Source: Fluviicola sp. (GTDB taxonomy: Bacteria > Bacteroidota > Bacteroidia > Flavobacteriales_D > Crocinitomicaceae). From it: a stretch of 64,000 nt of DNA. The notes below the pieces were generated by a model. The model did no database searches, was not told the origin of the DNA, and worked only from the letters and a program-made list of their open reading frames with translations. Where the stretch lies: assembly GCA_002734085.1 (NCBI GenBank), contig NVXV01000002.1, forward strand, positions 62,001 through 126,000. The letters run 5' to 3'. The position numbers were made by a program, and so were the translations under genes. Positions 55,141-64,000 of this stretch are shown here, piece by piece (the first letter of the stretch is position 1; each line of letters opens with the position of its first letter).

Positions 55141-55218
55141 GTTAAACTACGTTAAGGTTAATCCAATTTTTACCGATTATCTCCGTTAGATATTGTAATT
55201 TCGTCTTTCTGAAAATAA

Positions 55219-55962
55219 ATGAGTCTACTAAATAAAATAAAACTAGATAATTGTCCCCAGCATATTGCTATCATTATGGATGGTAATGGTCGTTGGGCAA
55301 AACAACATGGAGAGGTTCGCCTCTTTGGTCACTCTAGTGGAGTAGAAGCAGTAAGAGAAGTATTGAAAGGGTGTGTTGATTTGGGTGTTAAACACTTGAC
55401 GTTATACGCTTTTTCTACTGAAAACTGGAATCGACCTAAAGAGGAAGTAGACGGGTTGATGAATCTTATGGTTGAAACAATAGCTAATGAAGTAGATGAA
55501 TTAAACAGCAATAGCGTTCGGTTGAGAAGTATTGGTGATGAATCTAAACTTCCTGAAGCTTGTAGAAACGAGCTTAATGCTGCGAAAAAAGAGACTTTAA
55601 AAAATGATAAACTTGACCTCATTCTAGCATTAAACTATAGTGCACGCTGGGAAATTTTAAATGCAACACAAAATATTGCTAGAAAAGTAGAAAAAGACGA
55701 AATCAAGGCTTCTGATATAGATGAGAAATTGTTCGAGAGTGAATTGACATTGAGTGATGTTCCCGATCCAGAACTATTGATTCGTACATCTGGAGAATAT
55801 CGATTAAGTAACTTTTTACTTTGGCAAATAGCCTACGCTGAACTGTATTTTACAGATAAACTATGGCCTGATTTTGAAAGAGAGGATTTGTTTGAAGCGG
55901 TTTTAAATTATCAAAATAGAGAAAGAAGATTCGGATTGGTTTCTGAACAACTAGTGAAATAA
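55219..55962 (+). CDS. uppS: Isoprenyl transferase (undecaprenyl diphosphate synthase)
   Basis: 247 residues. The cis-prenyltransferase signature IIMDGNGRWAKQHG and 'TLYAFSTENWNRP', with the C-terminal 'LLIRTSGEYRLSNFLLWQ' core, are intact. It makes the C55 carrier for cell wall and surface polysaccharide synthesis. bamA starts 1 base after its stop, so the two are in one operon, a common Bacteroidota order (uppS, bamA, ompH). Confidence 0.96.
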   Translation: MSLLNKIKLDNCPQHIAIIMDGNGRWAKQHGEVRLFGHSSGVEAVREVLKGCVDLGVKHLTLYAFSTENWNRPKEEVDGLMNLMVETIANEVDELNSNSVRLRSIGDESKLPEACRNELNAAKKETLKNDKLDLILALNYSARWEILNATQNIARKVEKDEIKASDIDEKLFESELTLSDVPDPELLIRTSGEYRLSNFLLWQIAYAELYFTDKLWPDFEREDLFEAVLNYQNRERRFGLVSEQLVK

Positions 55963-55963
55963 T

Positions 55964-58474
55964 ATGAAATATCTAATTGTCCTAATTGTATCAATATTTT
56001 TGGCGCATGAATCTTTTGCCCAAGAATTGGATTACGAAAATCCTAAAGAATATGAAATTGGACCTATTCGCGTAAACGGTGCAGATAACTTCGACCACCA
56101 AGCTATAAAATTGATTGCAGGTTTTAGGCAAGGAGATAAAATTGTTATCCCTGGTGAGGAAATGACAAAGGCCATACGAAATTTATGGGAAGAAGGATTA
56201 TTTTCTAATGTCGAGATCAAATTAGTTAAAGTAGTTGGAAACATCGCTTATATATCAATCAACTTAACCCCAAGACCGAAACTTTCTCGATTTAAATTCG
56301 ATGGTGCAAGTAAAAAAGAAGCAGATAAGATTAGAGAACAAGTTAAATTGTTTTCAGGAAAGAATATCACGGAAAGTCTGATCTTTAACACGCGATCTAA
56401 AGTGGTAGGCTTCTACAGAGAAAAAGGTTATTACAATGTTGATGTGAACATTGAAAGAGTAAATGACTCGTTAATGAATAACTCTGAAATATTTATTATT
56501 CATATCGACAAAAAGAAGAAAGTAAAAATCGGTGAAATTAACTTTTATGGCGTTGAATCTGTAAAAGAAGGGAAGCTTCGTCGGAAAATGAAAGACACGA
56601 AAGAAAAAGCTTTCTGGAGATTTTTTAAACGATCTAAATTTTCTGAATCAGCATACAAACGAGATAAAGAGGCAATGATGATGGAATTCCAAGCTATTGG
56701 ATTGCGTGATGCTGAAATTGTACGTGATAGTGTTTATTTGATAGACGAAAAGAATTTAGGAATTGACATAATCATTGATGAAGGCGAAGAATACTATTTT
56801 GGAGATATTGAATGGGTTGGAAATGCTAAATACAGATCTGGTTATCTAGATACAGTTCTTGGAATTGATAAAGGAGATTTATACAACAAAGAAATGCTTG
56901 AAATGCGCCTTTTCCAAAGTATGGATGGACGAGACATTACTTCACTATATATGGATAGAGGGCATTTGTTTTTCCAGATCACCCCAGTTGAAACGAATGT
57001 TGAGAATAACTACATCGACTACGAAATGCGAATTATTGAAGGGAAAGAAGCAAGGGTGAAGAATATCATTATCAAAGGAAATCAAAAAACGAATGAGCAT
57101 GTTATTCGTCGCGAAATAAGAACGAAACCAGGTGATTTATTTAACAGGAATGACATTATACGAACGCAAAGAGAATTAGCTCAATTAGGTTATTTCGATG
57201 AACAATCTTTTCAGATTAATCCTATTCCAAATCCAGCAGACGGAACTGTTGATATTGAATATATCGTTCAGGAAAAATCGTCCGATCAAATCGAATTGTC
57301 TGGAGGTTATGGTGCAGGTCGATTAATTGGTACACTCGGTTTAACGTTTAATAACTTCTCAATACAAAATATGTTTAAGAAATCTGCTTGGCAGCCTTTA
57401 CCAGCTGGAGATGGACAAACATTGTCTTTGAGAGCTCAAACTAATGGAAGATTTTATCAGTCATATAATTTCTCTTTTACTGAGCCTTGGTTAGGAGGTA
57501 GAAAGCCAAATGCATTCTCTGTGTGGATGAACCATTCTCAATTCGGGAATAATTTCCGACGAAATGATCCTGATTACTCGGGAGTTTCAATTACAGGTGT
57601 AGGAGTTGGTTTACAAAGAAGAAAAAAGATACCTGATGACTTCTTTAGTGCTTATTACGAATTATCTTATAATTACTATGATGTGACTCGTTACGGTCAG
57701 GTGTTTGATTTTGATGATGGATACTCAAATAATATAGCTTTAAAGTATGTCCTATCAAGAAACTCTATTGATGCGCCTATATATCCTAGAAGTGGATCTA
57801 AAATTTCATTTACTGCGAAAGCAACTTTACCCTACTCATACTTCGATGGTGTATCAGATTATGATGCAGTGGACGAACAAATAAGAAATAAGTATGCAGA
57901 GTATTACAAATTGAAATTTACTGGTGAATGGTATCTTCCTTTAACTCCAGATAAAAAATTAGTATTGATGCCAAAAGTAGGTTTTGGTTTTATGGGAGCT
58001 TATTCTGCTGAAAAAGGAATTACTCCATTTGAGAGATATTATCTTGGAGGAAACGCACTGACGGGAGTTGCTCGATTAGACGGTAGAGAGTTGATATCAC
58101 TTCGAGGATATGAAGAACAAGAGGTTTCATCAAACCTTGGAGACCCAATTATTACAAGATATACTTTAGAGCTGAGGTATCCTATTTCACTAAATCCATC
58201 AGCAACATTTTTTGTTCTTGCTTTTGCGGAAGCAGGAAACACTTATACAAATTTTCAAACATTTAACCCTTTTAACGTTAAAAGAAGTTTAGGAGGCGGG
58301 GTTCGAGTATTCTTGCCTATGTTTGGAATGTTAGGATTTGATTATGGCTGGGGCTTTGATCCACTAGATCCACACAGTAAAGGCTTTGGTTCTGGAAATG
58401 ATGCTTCAAGAATAGGAGGGACTCCGGTAGGTGCTTTCCAATTCATAATTGGTGCTAATCTTGGAGATTTATAA
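55964..58474 (+). CDS. bamA: Outer-membrane protein assembly factor BamA
   Basis: 836 residues. Signal peptide 1-19. Several POTRA repeats (about 28-430) are followed by the 16-strand Omp85 barrel, in which 'SLRGYEEQE' near the end matches the VRGF/Y lid motif of the family and the chain ends in 'QFIIGANLGDL'. It inserts beta-barrel proteins into the outer membrane. It starts directly after uppS and is followed by two OmpH chaperone genes, so the operon collects outer-membrane biogenesis functions. Confidence 0.95.
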   Translation: MKYLIVLIVSIFLAHESFAQELDYENPKEYEIGPIRVNGADNFDHQAIKLIAGFRQGDKIVIPGEEMTKAIRNLWEEGLFSNVEIKLVKVVGNIAYISINLTPRPKLSRFKFDGASKKEADKIREQVKLFSGKNITESLIFNTRSKVVGFYREKGYYNVDVNIERVNDSLMNNSEIFIIHIDKKKKVKIGEINFYGVESVKEGKLRRKMKDTKEKAFWRFFKRSKFSESAYKRDKEAMMMEFQAIGLRDAEIVRDSVYLIDEKNLGIDIIIDEGEEYYFGDIEWVGNAKYRSGYLDTVLGIDKGDLYNKEMLEMRLFQSMDGRDITSLYMDRGHLFFQITPVETNVENNYIDYEMRIIEGKEARVKNIIIKGNQKTNEHVIRREIRTKPGDLFNRNDIIRTQRELAQLGYFDEQSFQINPIPNPADGTVDIEYIVQEKSSDQIELSGGYGAGRLIGTLGLTFNNFSIQNMFKKSAWQPLPAGDGQTLSLRAQTNGRFYQSYNFSFTEPWLGGRKPNAFSVWMNHSQFGNNFRRNDPDYSGVSITGVGVGLQRRKKIPDDFFSAYYELSYNYYDVTRYGQVFDFDDGYSNNIALKYVLSRNSIDAPIYPRSGSKISFTAKATLPYSYFDGVSDYDAVDEQIRNKYAEYYKLKFTGEWYLPLTPDKKLVLMPKVGFGFMGAYSAEKGITPFERYYLGGNALTGVARLDGRELISLRGYEEQEVSSNLGDPIITRYTLELRYPISLNPSATFFVLAFAEAGNTYTNFQTFNPFNVKRSLGGGVRVFLPMFGMLGFDYGWGFDPLDPHSKGFGSGNDASRIGGTPVGAFQFIIGANLGDL

Positions 58475-58501
58475 CCGATATATAGTTTTAATAAAAATGT
58501 T

Positions 58502-59020
58502 ATGAAACAGTTAATTTTATTACTCGCGCTATTTTGTGGTACAGCATTTGCTTCTCACAGTCAGAAGTACGCTTATATTGATTCTGATTATATTCTGGAT
58601 AATATGCCTGAATATCATGATGCGAAAGAACAGTTGGATAAATTCGCTGAACGTTGGCAAAAGGAGATTCAGGAAAGATACAAGCAAATTAAAGAGCGTA
58701 AAGATGAGTTTTTAAGAGTAGAAGCAATCCTTCCTGACGAGGAAAGAGAACAACGAAAAAAAGAGATTGAAAACATGGAAAGCGAAGCGCTGGAAATGCA
58801 GCAGCTTAGATTTGGAGTAAACGGTGATTTATTCGCAAAAAGAAAAGAATTAATCGAGCCAATTCAAGATAGAGTCTTTGAAGCACTTAAGAAAGTGGCA
58901 AGTAATAGAAATTTTGCCTTCGTTTTTGACAAAGCGAATCAATCAAATCTTATATTTGCCGATCCAAAGTACGATATTAGTAAAATGGTGATGAGAGAAT
59001 TAGGAATCACTGAACAGTAA
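58502..59020 (+). CDS. OmpH/Skp family periplasmic chaperone, first copy
   Basis: 172 residues. Signal peptide about 1-20, then the Skp pattern: a strand 'YAYIDSDYILDNMPEYHDAK' core, a long charged coiled coil (about 45-120), and 'FVFDKANQSNLIFADP' near the end. Skp trimers hold unfolded barrel proteins on their way to BamA. It comes 27 bases after bamA and is followed by a second, diverged copy. Confidence 0.92.
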   Translation: MKQLILLLALFCGTAFASHSQKYAYIDSDYILDNMPEYHDAKEQLDKFAERWQKEIQERYKQIKERKDEFLRVEAILPDEEREQRKKEIENMESEALEMQQLRFGVNGDLFAKRKELIEPIQDRVFEALKKVASNRNFAFVFDKANQSNLIFADPKYDISKMVMRELGITEQ

Positions 59021-59048
59021 ATTTAAATTAAAGTAGAAAAAGAAAGTT

Positions 59049-59579
59049 ATGAAAAAGTTTTTAGTAATATTATTAATCGCAGTCGTTTCTGTAGGAACGT
59101 CATTCAGTCAGAATTCTATTGCACATATAGATTCTCAAAAAATATTGGATACAATGCCTTCCAGAAAAGCAGCTATGAAAGAAGTTGAAAACTTTGAGAA
59201 AAGAGCGATTAAAGAATTGCAGGAGACACAGCAAAAACTGCAAGAGGAGTTTACGATTTTACAGCAAGACAAAACAATGAGTTCAACGGCTCGTAAATTT
59301 GAAGAGGATCGTTTAAATAAAAAAGCACAGGAATTCCAACAACGTCAACAAGAATTAGATCAGCAAATACAAATTTTAAGTCAGGAATTGAATAGACCAA
59401 TTCTTGCTAGATTACAGAAAGCTGTTGATATTGTTAGTAAAGCCGAAAAGCTAAACTATGTTTTAGACGCTTCATCTTTGTTATATAGCAATGGGAATGA
59501 CATTACTAATAAAGTTATAGTTGAAGTTCTTAAGTTAGAACAGGAAGCTGCCGCTTCCGCTAAAGTAGAAGAAGAATAA
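59049..59579 (+). CDS. OmpH/Skp family periplasmic chaperone, second copy
   Basis: 176 residues. Signal peptide about 1-20 ('SVGTSFSQ'), then 'SIAHIDSQKILDTMPSRKAA' core, a glutamine-rich coiled coil (about 50-125) and a C-terminal 'YVLDASSLLYSNGNDIT' core. Clearly related to the gene before it, but with a different coiled-coil composition. Tandem Skp-like genes behind bamA are common in Bacteroidota. Confidence 0.92.
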   Translation: MKKFLVILLIAVVSVGTSFSQNSIAHIDSQKILDTMPSRKAAMKEVENFEKRAIKELQETQQKLQEEFTILQQDKTMSSTARKFEEDRLNKKAQEFQQRQQELDQQIQILSQELNRPILARLQKAVDIVSKAEKLNYVLDASSLLYSNGNDITNKVIVEVLKLEQEAAASAKVEEE

Positions 59580-59598
59580 CAAAAAAATATTTTTTGTT

Positions 59599-59630
59599 AA
59601 AGCCGTCATGAAATATTTCGTGACGGCTTT
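59599..59630 (+). terminator. Intrinsic terminator of the uppS-bamA-ompH operon
   Basis: Arms 59599-59613 and 59616-59630 pair over 15 positions with one T-G wobble and a very short loop, followed by further T. It ends 17 bases before murI. Confidence 0.85.
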
Positions 59631-59636
59631 TTTCGT

Positions 59637-59644
59637 TACTTTTG
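59637..59644 (+). promoter_or_regulatory. -7 box (TACTTTTG) directly before murI
   Basis: A full TAnnTTTG match that ends 3 bases before the murI ATG. If it is used, the message is leaderless. Confidence 0.45.
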
Positions 59645-59647
59645 AGT

Positions 59648-60478
59648 ATGGCTAAAAAGGGACCTATTGGATTTTTTGATTCTGGTTATGGCGGATTAAC
59701 TGTTTTAGAAGAAGTTAAAAAGGTGCTACCTGAATATGATTATCTTTATCTAGGAGATAATGCTAGAGCTCCATACGGCACAAAATCATTTGATGTTGTC
59801 TATGAATATACTTGGCAATGCGTCAAGGAATTGTTTAATCGGGGCTGTGAACTTGTGATTCTTGCATGCAACACAGCATCAGCTAAAGCCCTGAGGAGTA
59901 TTCAGCAAAATGAGCTTATTAATTATCCAGGAAAAAGAGTGCTGGGTGTTATAAGGCCAAGCGCAGAAAATGTAGGAAAGTTATCTAAAACCAATGAAAT
60001 CGTTGTTCTGGCAACAGAGGGTACCGTAAACTCTTTGTCTTACGTACTTGAATTCGAAAAACACAGTCCAGGGACAGTAGTAAATCAACACGCATGCCCG
60101 TTTTGGGTTCCGCTAGTAGAGAATAATGAATTTAAAAATGAAGAAGGGGTACAGTTTATCAAAAAAGATATCAACAAAGTATTATTTGATTTTCCAAATA
60201 TTGATGTAATCGTATTGGGATGCACGCATTATCCTATTTTATTGCCAGTGTTGGAGAAGCTTGTCCCAAGTCACATTTCTATTATAAGTCAGGGTGAAAT
60301 AGTTGCTCATTCTTTAAGGCACTATTTAAAAAGACATACGTGGTTGGTTAAAAAACTATCAACGAACAAGACGTGCAAATTCCTTACAACAGAAAACTCA
60401 GCTGTTTTTGAATCGAGTGTGAAATCCATTTTAGGGTTAGATTTAAAAGCAAAGCAAATTGAAATAAAAACACATTGA
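59648..60478 (+). CDS. murI: Glutamate racemase
   Basis: 276 residues from the ATG at 59648 (the frame also contains a TTG at 59642 in the promoter box). The two catalytic cysteines are in ACNTASA and GCTHYP, and the start GFFDSGYGGLTVL is typical. It makes D-glutamate for peptidoglycan. The gamma carbonic anhydrase gene follows after 2 bases. Confidence 0.95.
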   Translation: MAKKGPIGFFDSGYGGLTVLEEVKKVLPEYDYLYLGDNARAPYGTKSFDVVYEYTWQCVKELFNRGCELVILACNTASAKALRSIQQNELINYPGKRVLGVIRPSAENVGKLSKTNEIVVLATEGTVNSLSYVLEFEKHSPGTVVNQHACPFWVPLVENNEFKNEEGVQFIKKDINKVLFDFPNIDVIVLGCTHYPILLPVLEKLVPSHISIISQGEIVAHSLRHYLKRHTWLVKKLSTNKTCKFLTTENSAVFESSVKSILGLDLKAKQIEIKTH

Positions 60479-60480
60479 AT

Positions 60481-60996
60481 ATGGCATTAATTAAGTCTTG
60501 TAGAAATAAATCACCAGAGATAGCTGAAGATGTATGGCTAGCTGATAACGCAACAATTATTGGAGATGTTACAATAGGTAAAGGATGTTCAATTTGGTTT
60601 TCTACCGTAGTGAGAGGTGATGTAAACAGCATAGAAATTGGAGAAAATGTAAATATTCAAGATGGCACTGTTATACATTGCACGTATGAAAAGACCAAAG
60701 TTAAAATTGGAGACAATGTTTCTATTGGACATAACGCACTTGTTCACGGCTGTACAATTGAAGAAAACGTTTTAATAGGTATGGGATCGATCATTATGGA
60801 TGATGTGCACATACATTCCAATGTTATTGTTGCAGCAGGAGCGGTAGTTTTAGAAAGTACTGTTATAGAGTCAAACAGTATATATGCGGGCATACCTGCG
60901 AAAAAAGTAAAAGACCTTTCTCCTGATATGTTTGAAAATGAAGTGAAAAGAATCGCTAATAATTATAAAATGTACTCATCTTGGTTTAAAGACTAA
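60481..60996 (+). CDS. Gamma carbonic anhydrase family protein
   Basis: 171 residues. A left-handed beta-helix of hexapeptide repeats ('ATIIGDVTIGKGCSIWFSTVV' core IGDVTIGKGCSIW). The metal histidines are placed as in gamma carbonic anhydrases: VIHC, and IGHNALVHGC. Active zinc or iron binding is therefore plausible, though many of these proteins are of unknown activity. It is cotranscribed with murI. Confidence 0.9.
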   Translation: MALIKSCRNKSPEIAEDVWLADNATIIGDVTIGKGCSIWFSTVVRGDVNSIEIGENVNIQDGTVIHCTYEKTKVKIGDNVSIGHNALVHGCTIEENVLIGMGSIIMDDVHIHSNVIVAAGAVVLESTVIESNSIYAGIPAKKVKDLSPDMFENEVKRIANNYKMYSSWFKD

Positions 60997-61075
60997 AACG
61001 AAATGAAAATTATAGACGTGTATATTTTATGAAAATCTTTCTAAAATTAACATTTATTTAGCTTTGGATTTCCAT

Positions 61076-61083
61076 TACATTTG
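61076..61083 (+). promoter_or_regulatory. Possible -7 box (TACATTTG) of the second TonB receptor
   Basis: A full TAnnTTTG match in the 202-base gap before the receptor, about 115 bases upstream of the ATG. An imperfect inverted repeat (61093-61114) follows it. The leader would be unusually long for this window. Confidence 0.3.
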
Positions 61084-61198
61084 TAAGTGGAGTTTTGTCA
61101 ATATGGACACAAAATTAAAATATGTTAAAATTTATAAATGATTTTTTCTATATTTACAATCTTCAAAAATATAAGTAAGAACAATTTAATATAAACTT

Positions 61199-64000
61199 AT
61201 GATACGCAAACTCTACTTTTTGTTATTAAGCATCATGTTTACAGCGGGTTATACCTTTGGCCAGGCTGGTAGTGGTGCCATAAAAGGTTCTGTAATTGAT
61301 AAAGATACCAAAGAACCAATCCCTTTTGCTAAAGTGGTATTATACCAAGGCGGTATAATAAAGGGTGGTACAGAAACAGATTTCGATGGAAAATTTGAGT
61401 TCCCATCAATTTCTTCTGGGTCTTATGACATCGAATTTCGTTCTCAAGAATATCAGCCTTTGAAATTGGAAGATGTGAGTGTATCATCTGAGCAAATTAC
61501 TTTCTTAGATAAAACAGAGTTAGGTAAGCCTAGTGATGTTCAAGATATCGAAGAGGTTCAAATTGTAGCGTATAAGAACCCACTTATTCGAAAAGATGGT
61601 GGGTCTCAAGGGCAAACAATCACTAGAGAAGATATTTCAAATCTACCAGTACGTTCTGCAGCAGGAGTTGCAGCAACCGTAGGAGGTGTTAATGAATCAG
61701 AAGGGTCAGGTGGTATTAGTGTACGTGGTTCTCGTGAGGATGCATCTTATTACTATATTGATGGTATTAAGGTTCGTGGTTCATCAAACCTACCAAAATC
61801 TGCACTTGAAGAGGTTACAGTAATTACAGGTGGATTACCTGCAAACTATGGTGATGCTACAGGTGGTATTATTTCTGTAACAACTCGAGGACCTTCAGCT
61901 AGATATTTTGGTAGTGCTGAGGTTGTATCTTCTGGCTTTTATATTAACGGATCGGATCCTTTAGGCTATGATGGTAAAGTTTACGGTTTAGACAACCAAG
62001 GGTATAATTTATTTGAAGGCATGTTGTCAGGACCTTTACTAATGAAAAAAGATTCTACAGGAGAAAAAACTGAACCTATTTTAGGTTTTTTAATTTCAGC
62101 TACCTTTAATGATACTTATGATCCACGACCATTTGCAGATGGTGCATGGAGGGTTAAAAAAGAAGTGCGTGAGGATTTATTAGAGAACCCACTTAGACCT
62201 TCAGCGGGAGGACAGGGTAACTTCTACAACGCTGAATTCTTAAATCAAGACAATTTTGAAAAAACGCCTTGGAGAACAAACTCAAGAAGAACGGTTGTTT
62301 CTGCAGCAGGTAAAATTGATGTAAATACGGGTCCAACAGTTAACTTAACGTTTGGTGGTTCTTTAAACTATAACGCTGGTAAAGCTTATAGCTACGCAAA
62401 CTCACTTTTTAATTTCAACAACTTCGGAAATCAAAATGTTTTAGATTGGAGGGTTTACGGTCGTTTAACACAACGTTTTAAAAATGATAGAGAAGGTTCA
62501 AGTTCAAAAGTGAAAAGTTTCTATTATAACTTGATGGTAGACTATTCTCAAAATACGAACCGTATATTTGATGAAAATCACGAGTTTAATATTTTTAATT
62601 ATGGTCACGTTGGTTATTTTGAAACAACTCGTAGACCAACATATTCTTTTAATAATGCTGGAGACAGTTTGATTCACGATGGTTTTCAAGACGTTGTAGT
62701 TGATTATACTCCTTCAGAACTTAATCCTTCATTAGCAGCTATTACTAGTCAGTATTACTCTATTTATGAAGATGAGCCAACTGGTAGATATGAAAACTTA
62801 ACTCAAATATTACAAGGTAATGCATTAAGAAATGGAGATGCTCCTGGAAGTATTTATGGATTGTGGGGTAATGTAGGTACTCCTTTTAACCAATTCTTTA
62901 AAAGTGAAGCTCAACAATTTAGAATCACAGGTTCTGCATCAATCGTTATTGGTGGACATAATATTTCTCTTGGTGTTGAGTATGAACAACGTCGTGATAG
63001 AGGATGGGGCTCTGGAAATAGAGGTCCTATCGGTATCTGGGAAGTTGCAAGACTTTATATGAACTCTCATATTAGTGAGTTGGATGTGAATAGTGCTGAG
63101 TTTGATTATTTCGGTACTTACCCAAGAGTTACTTATGATAGATTGAATGAAGGTTATGCAGCGAATGCTGGAAACGGTGAATATGGTGGAGTCGCTGAAG
63201 GTGATGAGCAATTCTTCTTTGATTATAATGTGAGAGAAGCTTTAGGATTGAACCCTGGAGGAAATGATTTTGTAGATATCGATATGTATGATCCAAACAT
63301 GTTCACATTAGACATGTTCTCACCAGATGAGTTGTTTAATCAAGGTAATAACTTCGTTGATTATTATGGATACGATCACACGGGTGAAAAAGTAAGAGGA
63401 AACACAGACATTAATTCTTACTTTAATGAATTAGATGAAAATGGAAACTATAGAAGATTCATTGGTGCTTTCCAACCAACTTATGTTGCGGGTTATATAA
63501 TGGACAAGTTCTCATTTGATGATATTGTATTTAACGTGGGTCTTCGTGTAGATGTTTTCGATGCGAATCAGCCTGTACTTAAAGATCAATATTTATTCTT
63601 TAACGCTAGAACAGCTGCTGAAGCTGAAGCTTCTGGTGAGAATTGGGTAGATATCCCTGAAAGTATTGGTGATGATTATATTGTTTATGTGAACGATGTG
63701 AATAATCCTACACAAATTAACGGATTTAGAAATGGTGACACTTGGTATAATGCTGAAGGTGATGTAACTCAAGATCCTTCTACAATTAGAGGTAGTGCTG
63801 GTATTGCTCCTTGGTTATTAAATCCAAATCAAGATACTCCAACAGCAGATGCATTTAAAGACTATGATGTTTCAATTAATGTAATGCCTAGAATTGCATT
63901 CTCTTTCCCAATCTCGGATGAGGCAAGTTTCTCTGCTAATTATGATGTTTTAACGAAAAGACCTACAACAGGTTTGAGGTTTACTCCATTGGACTATCAA
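61199..64000 (+). CDS. TonB-dependent receptor with carboxypeptidase-like domain, partial
   Basis: 934 codons are open from the ATG at 61199 to the window edge without a stop; the gene continues beyond. Signal peptide about 1-22 ('GYTFGQ'). Residues about 25-105 form a carboxypeptidase regulatory-like beta domain ('GSVIDKDTKEPIPFAKVVLY' core), followed by a plug domain with 'GGISVRGSREDASYYYIDG' core, and the first part of a large barrel. The long, loop-rich barrel and the absence of SusD nearby argue against a SusC-type pair, although a SusD could lie past the edge. The substrate is unknown. Confidence 0.87.
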   Translation, partial: MIRKLYFLLLSIMFTAGYTFGQAGSGAIKGSVIDKDTKEPIPFAKVVLYQGGIIKGGTETDFDGKFEFPSISSGSYDIEFRSQEYQPLKLEDVSVSSEQITFLDKTELGKPSDVQDIEEVQIVAYKNPLIRKDGGSQGQTITREDISNLPVRSAAGVAATVGGVNESEGSGGISVRGSREDASYYYIDGIKVRGSSNLPKSALEEVTVITGGLPANYGDATGGIISVTTRGPSARYFGSAEVVSSGFYINGSDPLGYDGKVYGLDNQGYNLFEGMLSGPLLMKKDSTGEKTEPILGFLISATFNDTYDPRPFADGAWRVKKEVREDLLENPLRPSAGGQGNFYNAEFLNQDNFEKTPWRTNSRRTVVSAAGKIDVNTGPTVNLTFGGSLNYNAGKAYSYANSLFNFNNFGNQNVLDWRVYGRLTQRFKNDREGSSSKVKSFYYNLMVDYSQNTNRIFDENHEFNIFNYGHVGYFETTRRPTYSFNNAGDSLIHDGFQDVVVDYTPSELNPSLAAITSQYYSIYEDEPTGRYENLTQILQGNALRNGDAPGSIYGLWGNVGTPFNQFFKSEAQQFRITGSASIVIGGHNISLGVEYEQRRDRGWGSGNRGPIGIWEVARLYMNSHISELDVNSAEFDYFGTYPRVTYDRLNEGYAANAGNGEYGGVAEGDEQFFFDYNVREALGLNPGGNDFVDIDMYDPNMFTLDMFSPDELFNQGNNFVDYYGYDHTGEKVRGNTDINSYFNELDENGNYRRFIGAFQPTYVAGYIMDKFSFDDIVFNVGLRVDVFDANQPVLKDQYLFFNARTAAEAEASGENWVDIPESIGDDYIVYVNDVNNPTQINGFRNGDTWYNAEGDVTQDPSTIRGSAGIAPWLLNPNQDTPTADAFKDYDVSINVMPRIAFSFPISDEASFSANYDVLTKRPTTGLRFTPLDYQ

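Noticed and set aside
61000-61198. tRNA or small RNA before the last TonB receptor
   Set aside because: No cloverleaf or conserved tRNA loop sequence is present; only a possible promoter box and a weak inverted repeat.

Overview
The window looks like chromosomal DNA of a member of the Bacteroidota, most likely a marine flavobacterium and possibly close to the Crocinitomicaceae/Fluviicola group. The evidence: low G+C (by eye about 35%), gliding genes gldB and gldC, three secreted proteins with type IX secretion (T9SS) C-terminal signals, a CreD C-terminus, the Bacteroidota split of atpDC from the other ATP synthase genes, a fused E1 alpha/beta dehydrogenase, carboxypeptidase-like TonB receptors, and promoter boxes of the form TAnnTTTG instead of TATAAT. 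I see no rRNA, tRNA, IS element, prophage or CRISPR array. Coding density is high and no gap between genes exceeds about 250 bases, so there is no long empty stretch to describe.

Layout. 1-4.2 kb: end of creD, then the minus-strand genes mrp, a NifU-domain protein, a DgkA-type kinase and a fused 2-oxoacid dehydrogenase E1. 4.4-10.5 kb: one very large alpha-2-macroglobulin gene. 10.5-14 kb: a membrane/TPR protein, a T9SS substrate and pfkA on the minus strand. 14.2-24 kb, plus strand: pyruvate dehydrogenase E1 beta, a small DsbD-like periplasmic protein with full DsbD, carA, eno, and a secreted pair ending in a large T9SS type B protein. 24-35 kb: pgk, a fatty acid desaturase, a YjbR/S4 pair, a DUF1573-VWA protein, pyrophosphatase, an M23 peptidase, a choice-of-anchor-L T9SS protein and lnt. 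34.6-39.8 kb: TetR plus ABC1 kinase, gldBC, an outer-membrane barrel and nadE. 39.8-48.5 kb: yifB, gmhA, rsmG, an ECF sigma factor, a glycosyltransferase, tgt, an LptF/G permease and an Nfu protein. 48.6-52.7 kb: a probable metal operon (HYC_CC_PP protein, TonB receptor, TerC, HMA lipoprotein). 53-61 kb: atpDC, uppS-bamA-ompH-ompH, murI and a gamma carbonic anhydrase. From 61.2 kb a second TonB receptor runs off the end.

Functional themes are cell-envelope biogenesis (BamA, two OmpH/Skp chaperones, UppS, MurI, LptF/G, Lnt, GmhA, M23), central carbon metabolism (PfkA, Eno, Pgk, E1 beta), Fe-S and thiol chemistry (Mrp, two Nfu-type proteins, DsbD) and T9SS secretion.

Most of the window is ordinary core genome and I did not find an obviously new defence or mobile system. 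The best leads are: a secreted domain shared by two T9SS substrates, with an N-terminal module that is fused in one locus and a separate gene in the other; heptamer tandem repeats (NRTCTAA) at four intergenic sites, one of which encodes the end of nadE; a G+C-rich palindromic element of about 80 bp at 47.7 kb; a metal operon that includes TerC; and two enzymes, Mrp and Tgt, that have lost their canonical metal-binding cysteines.
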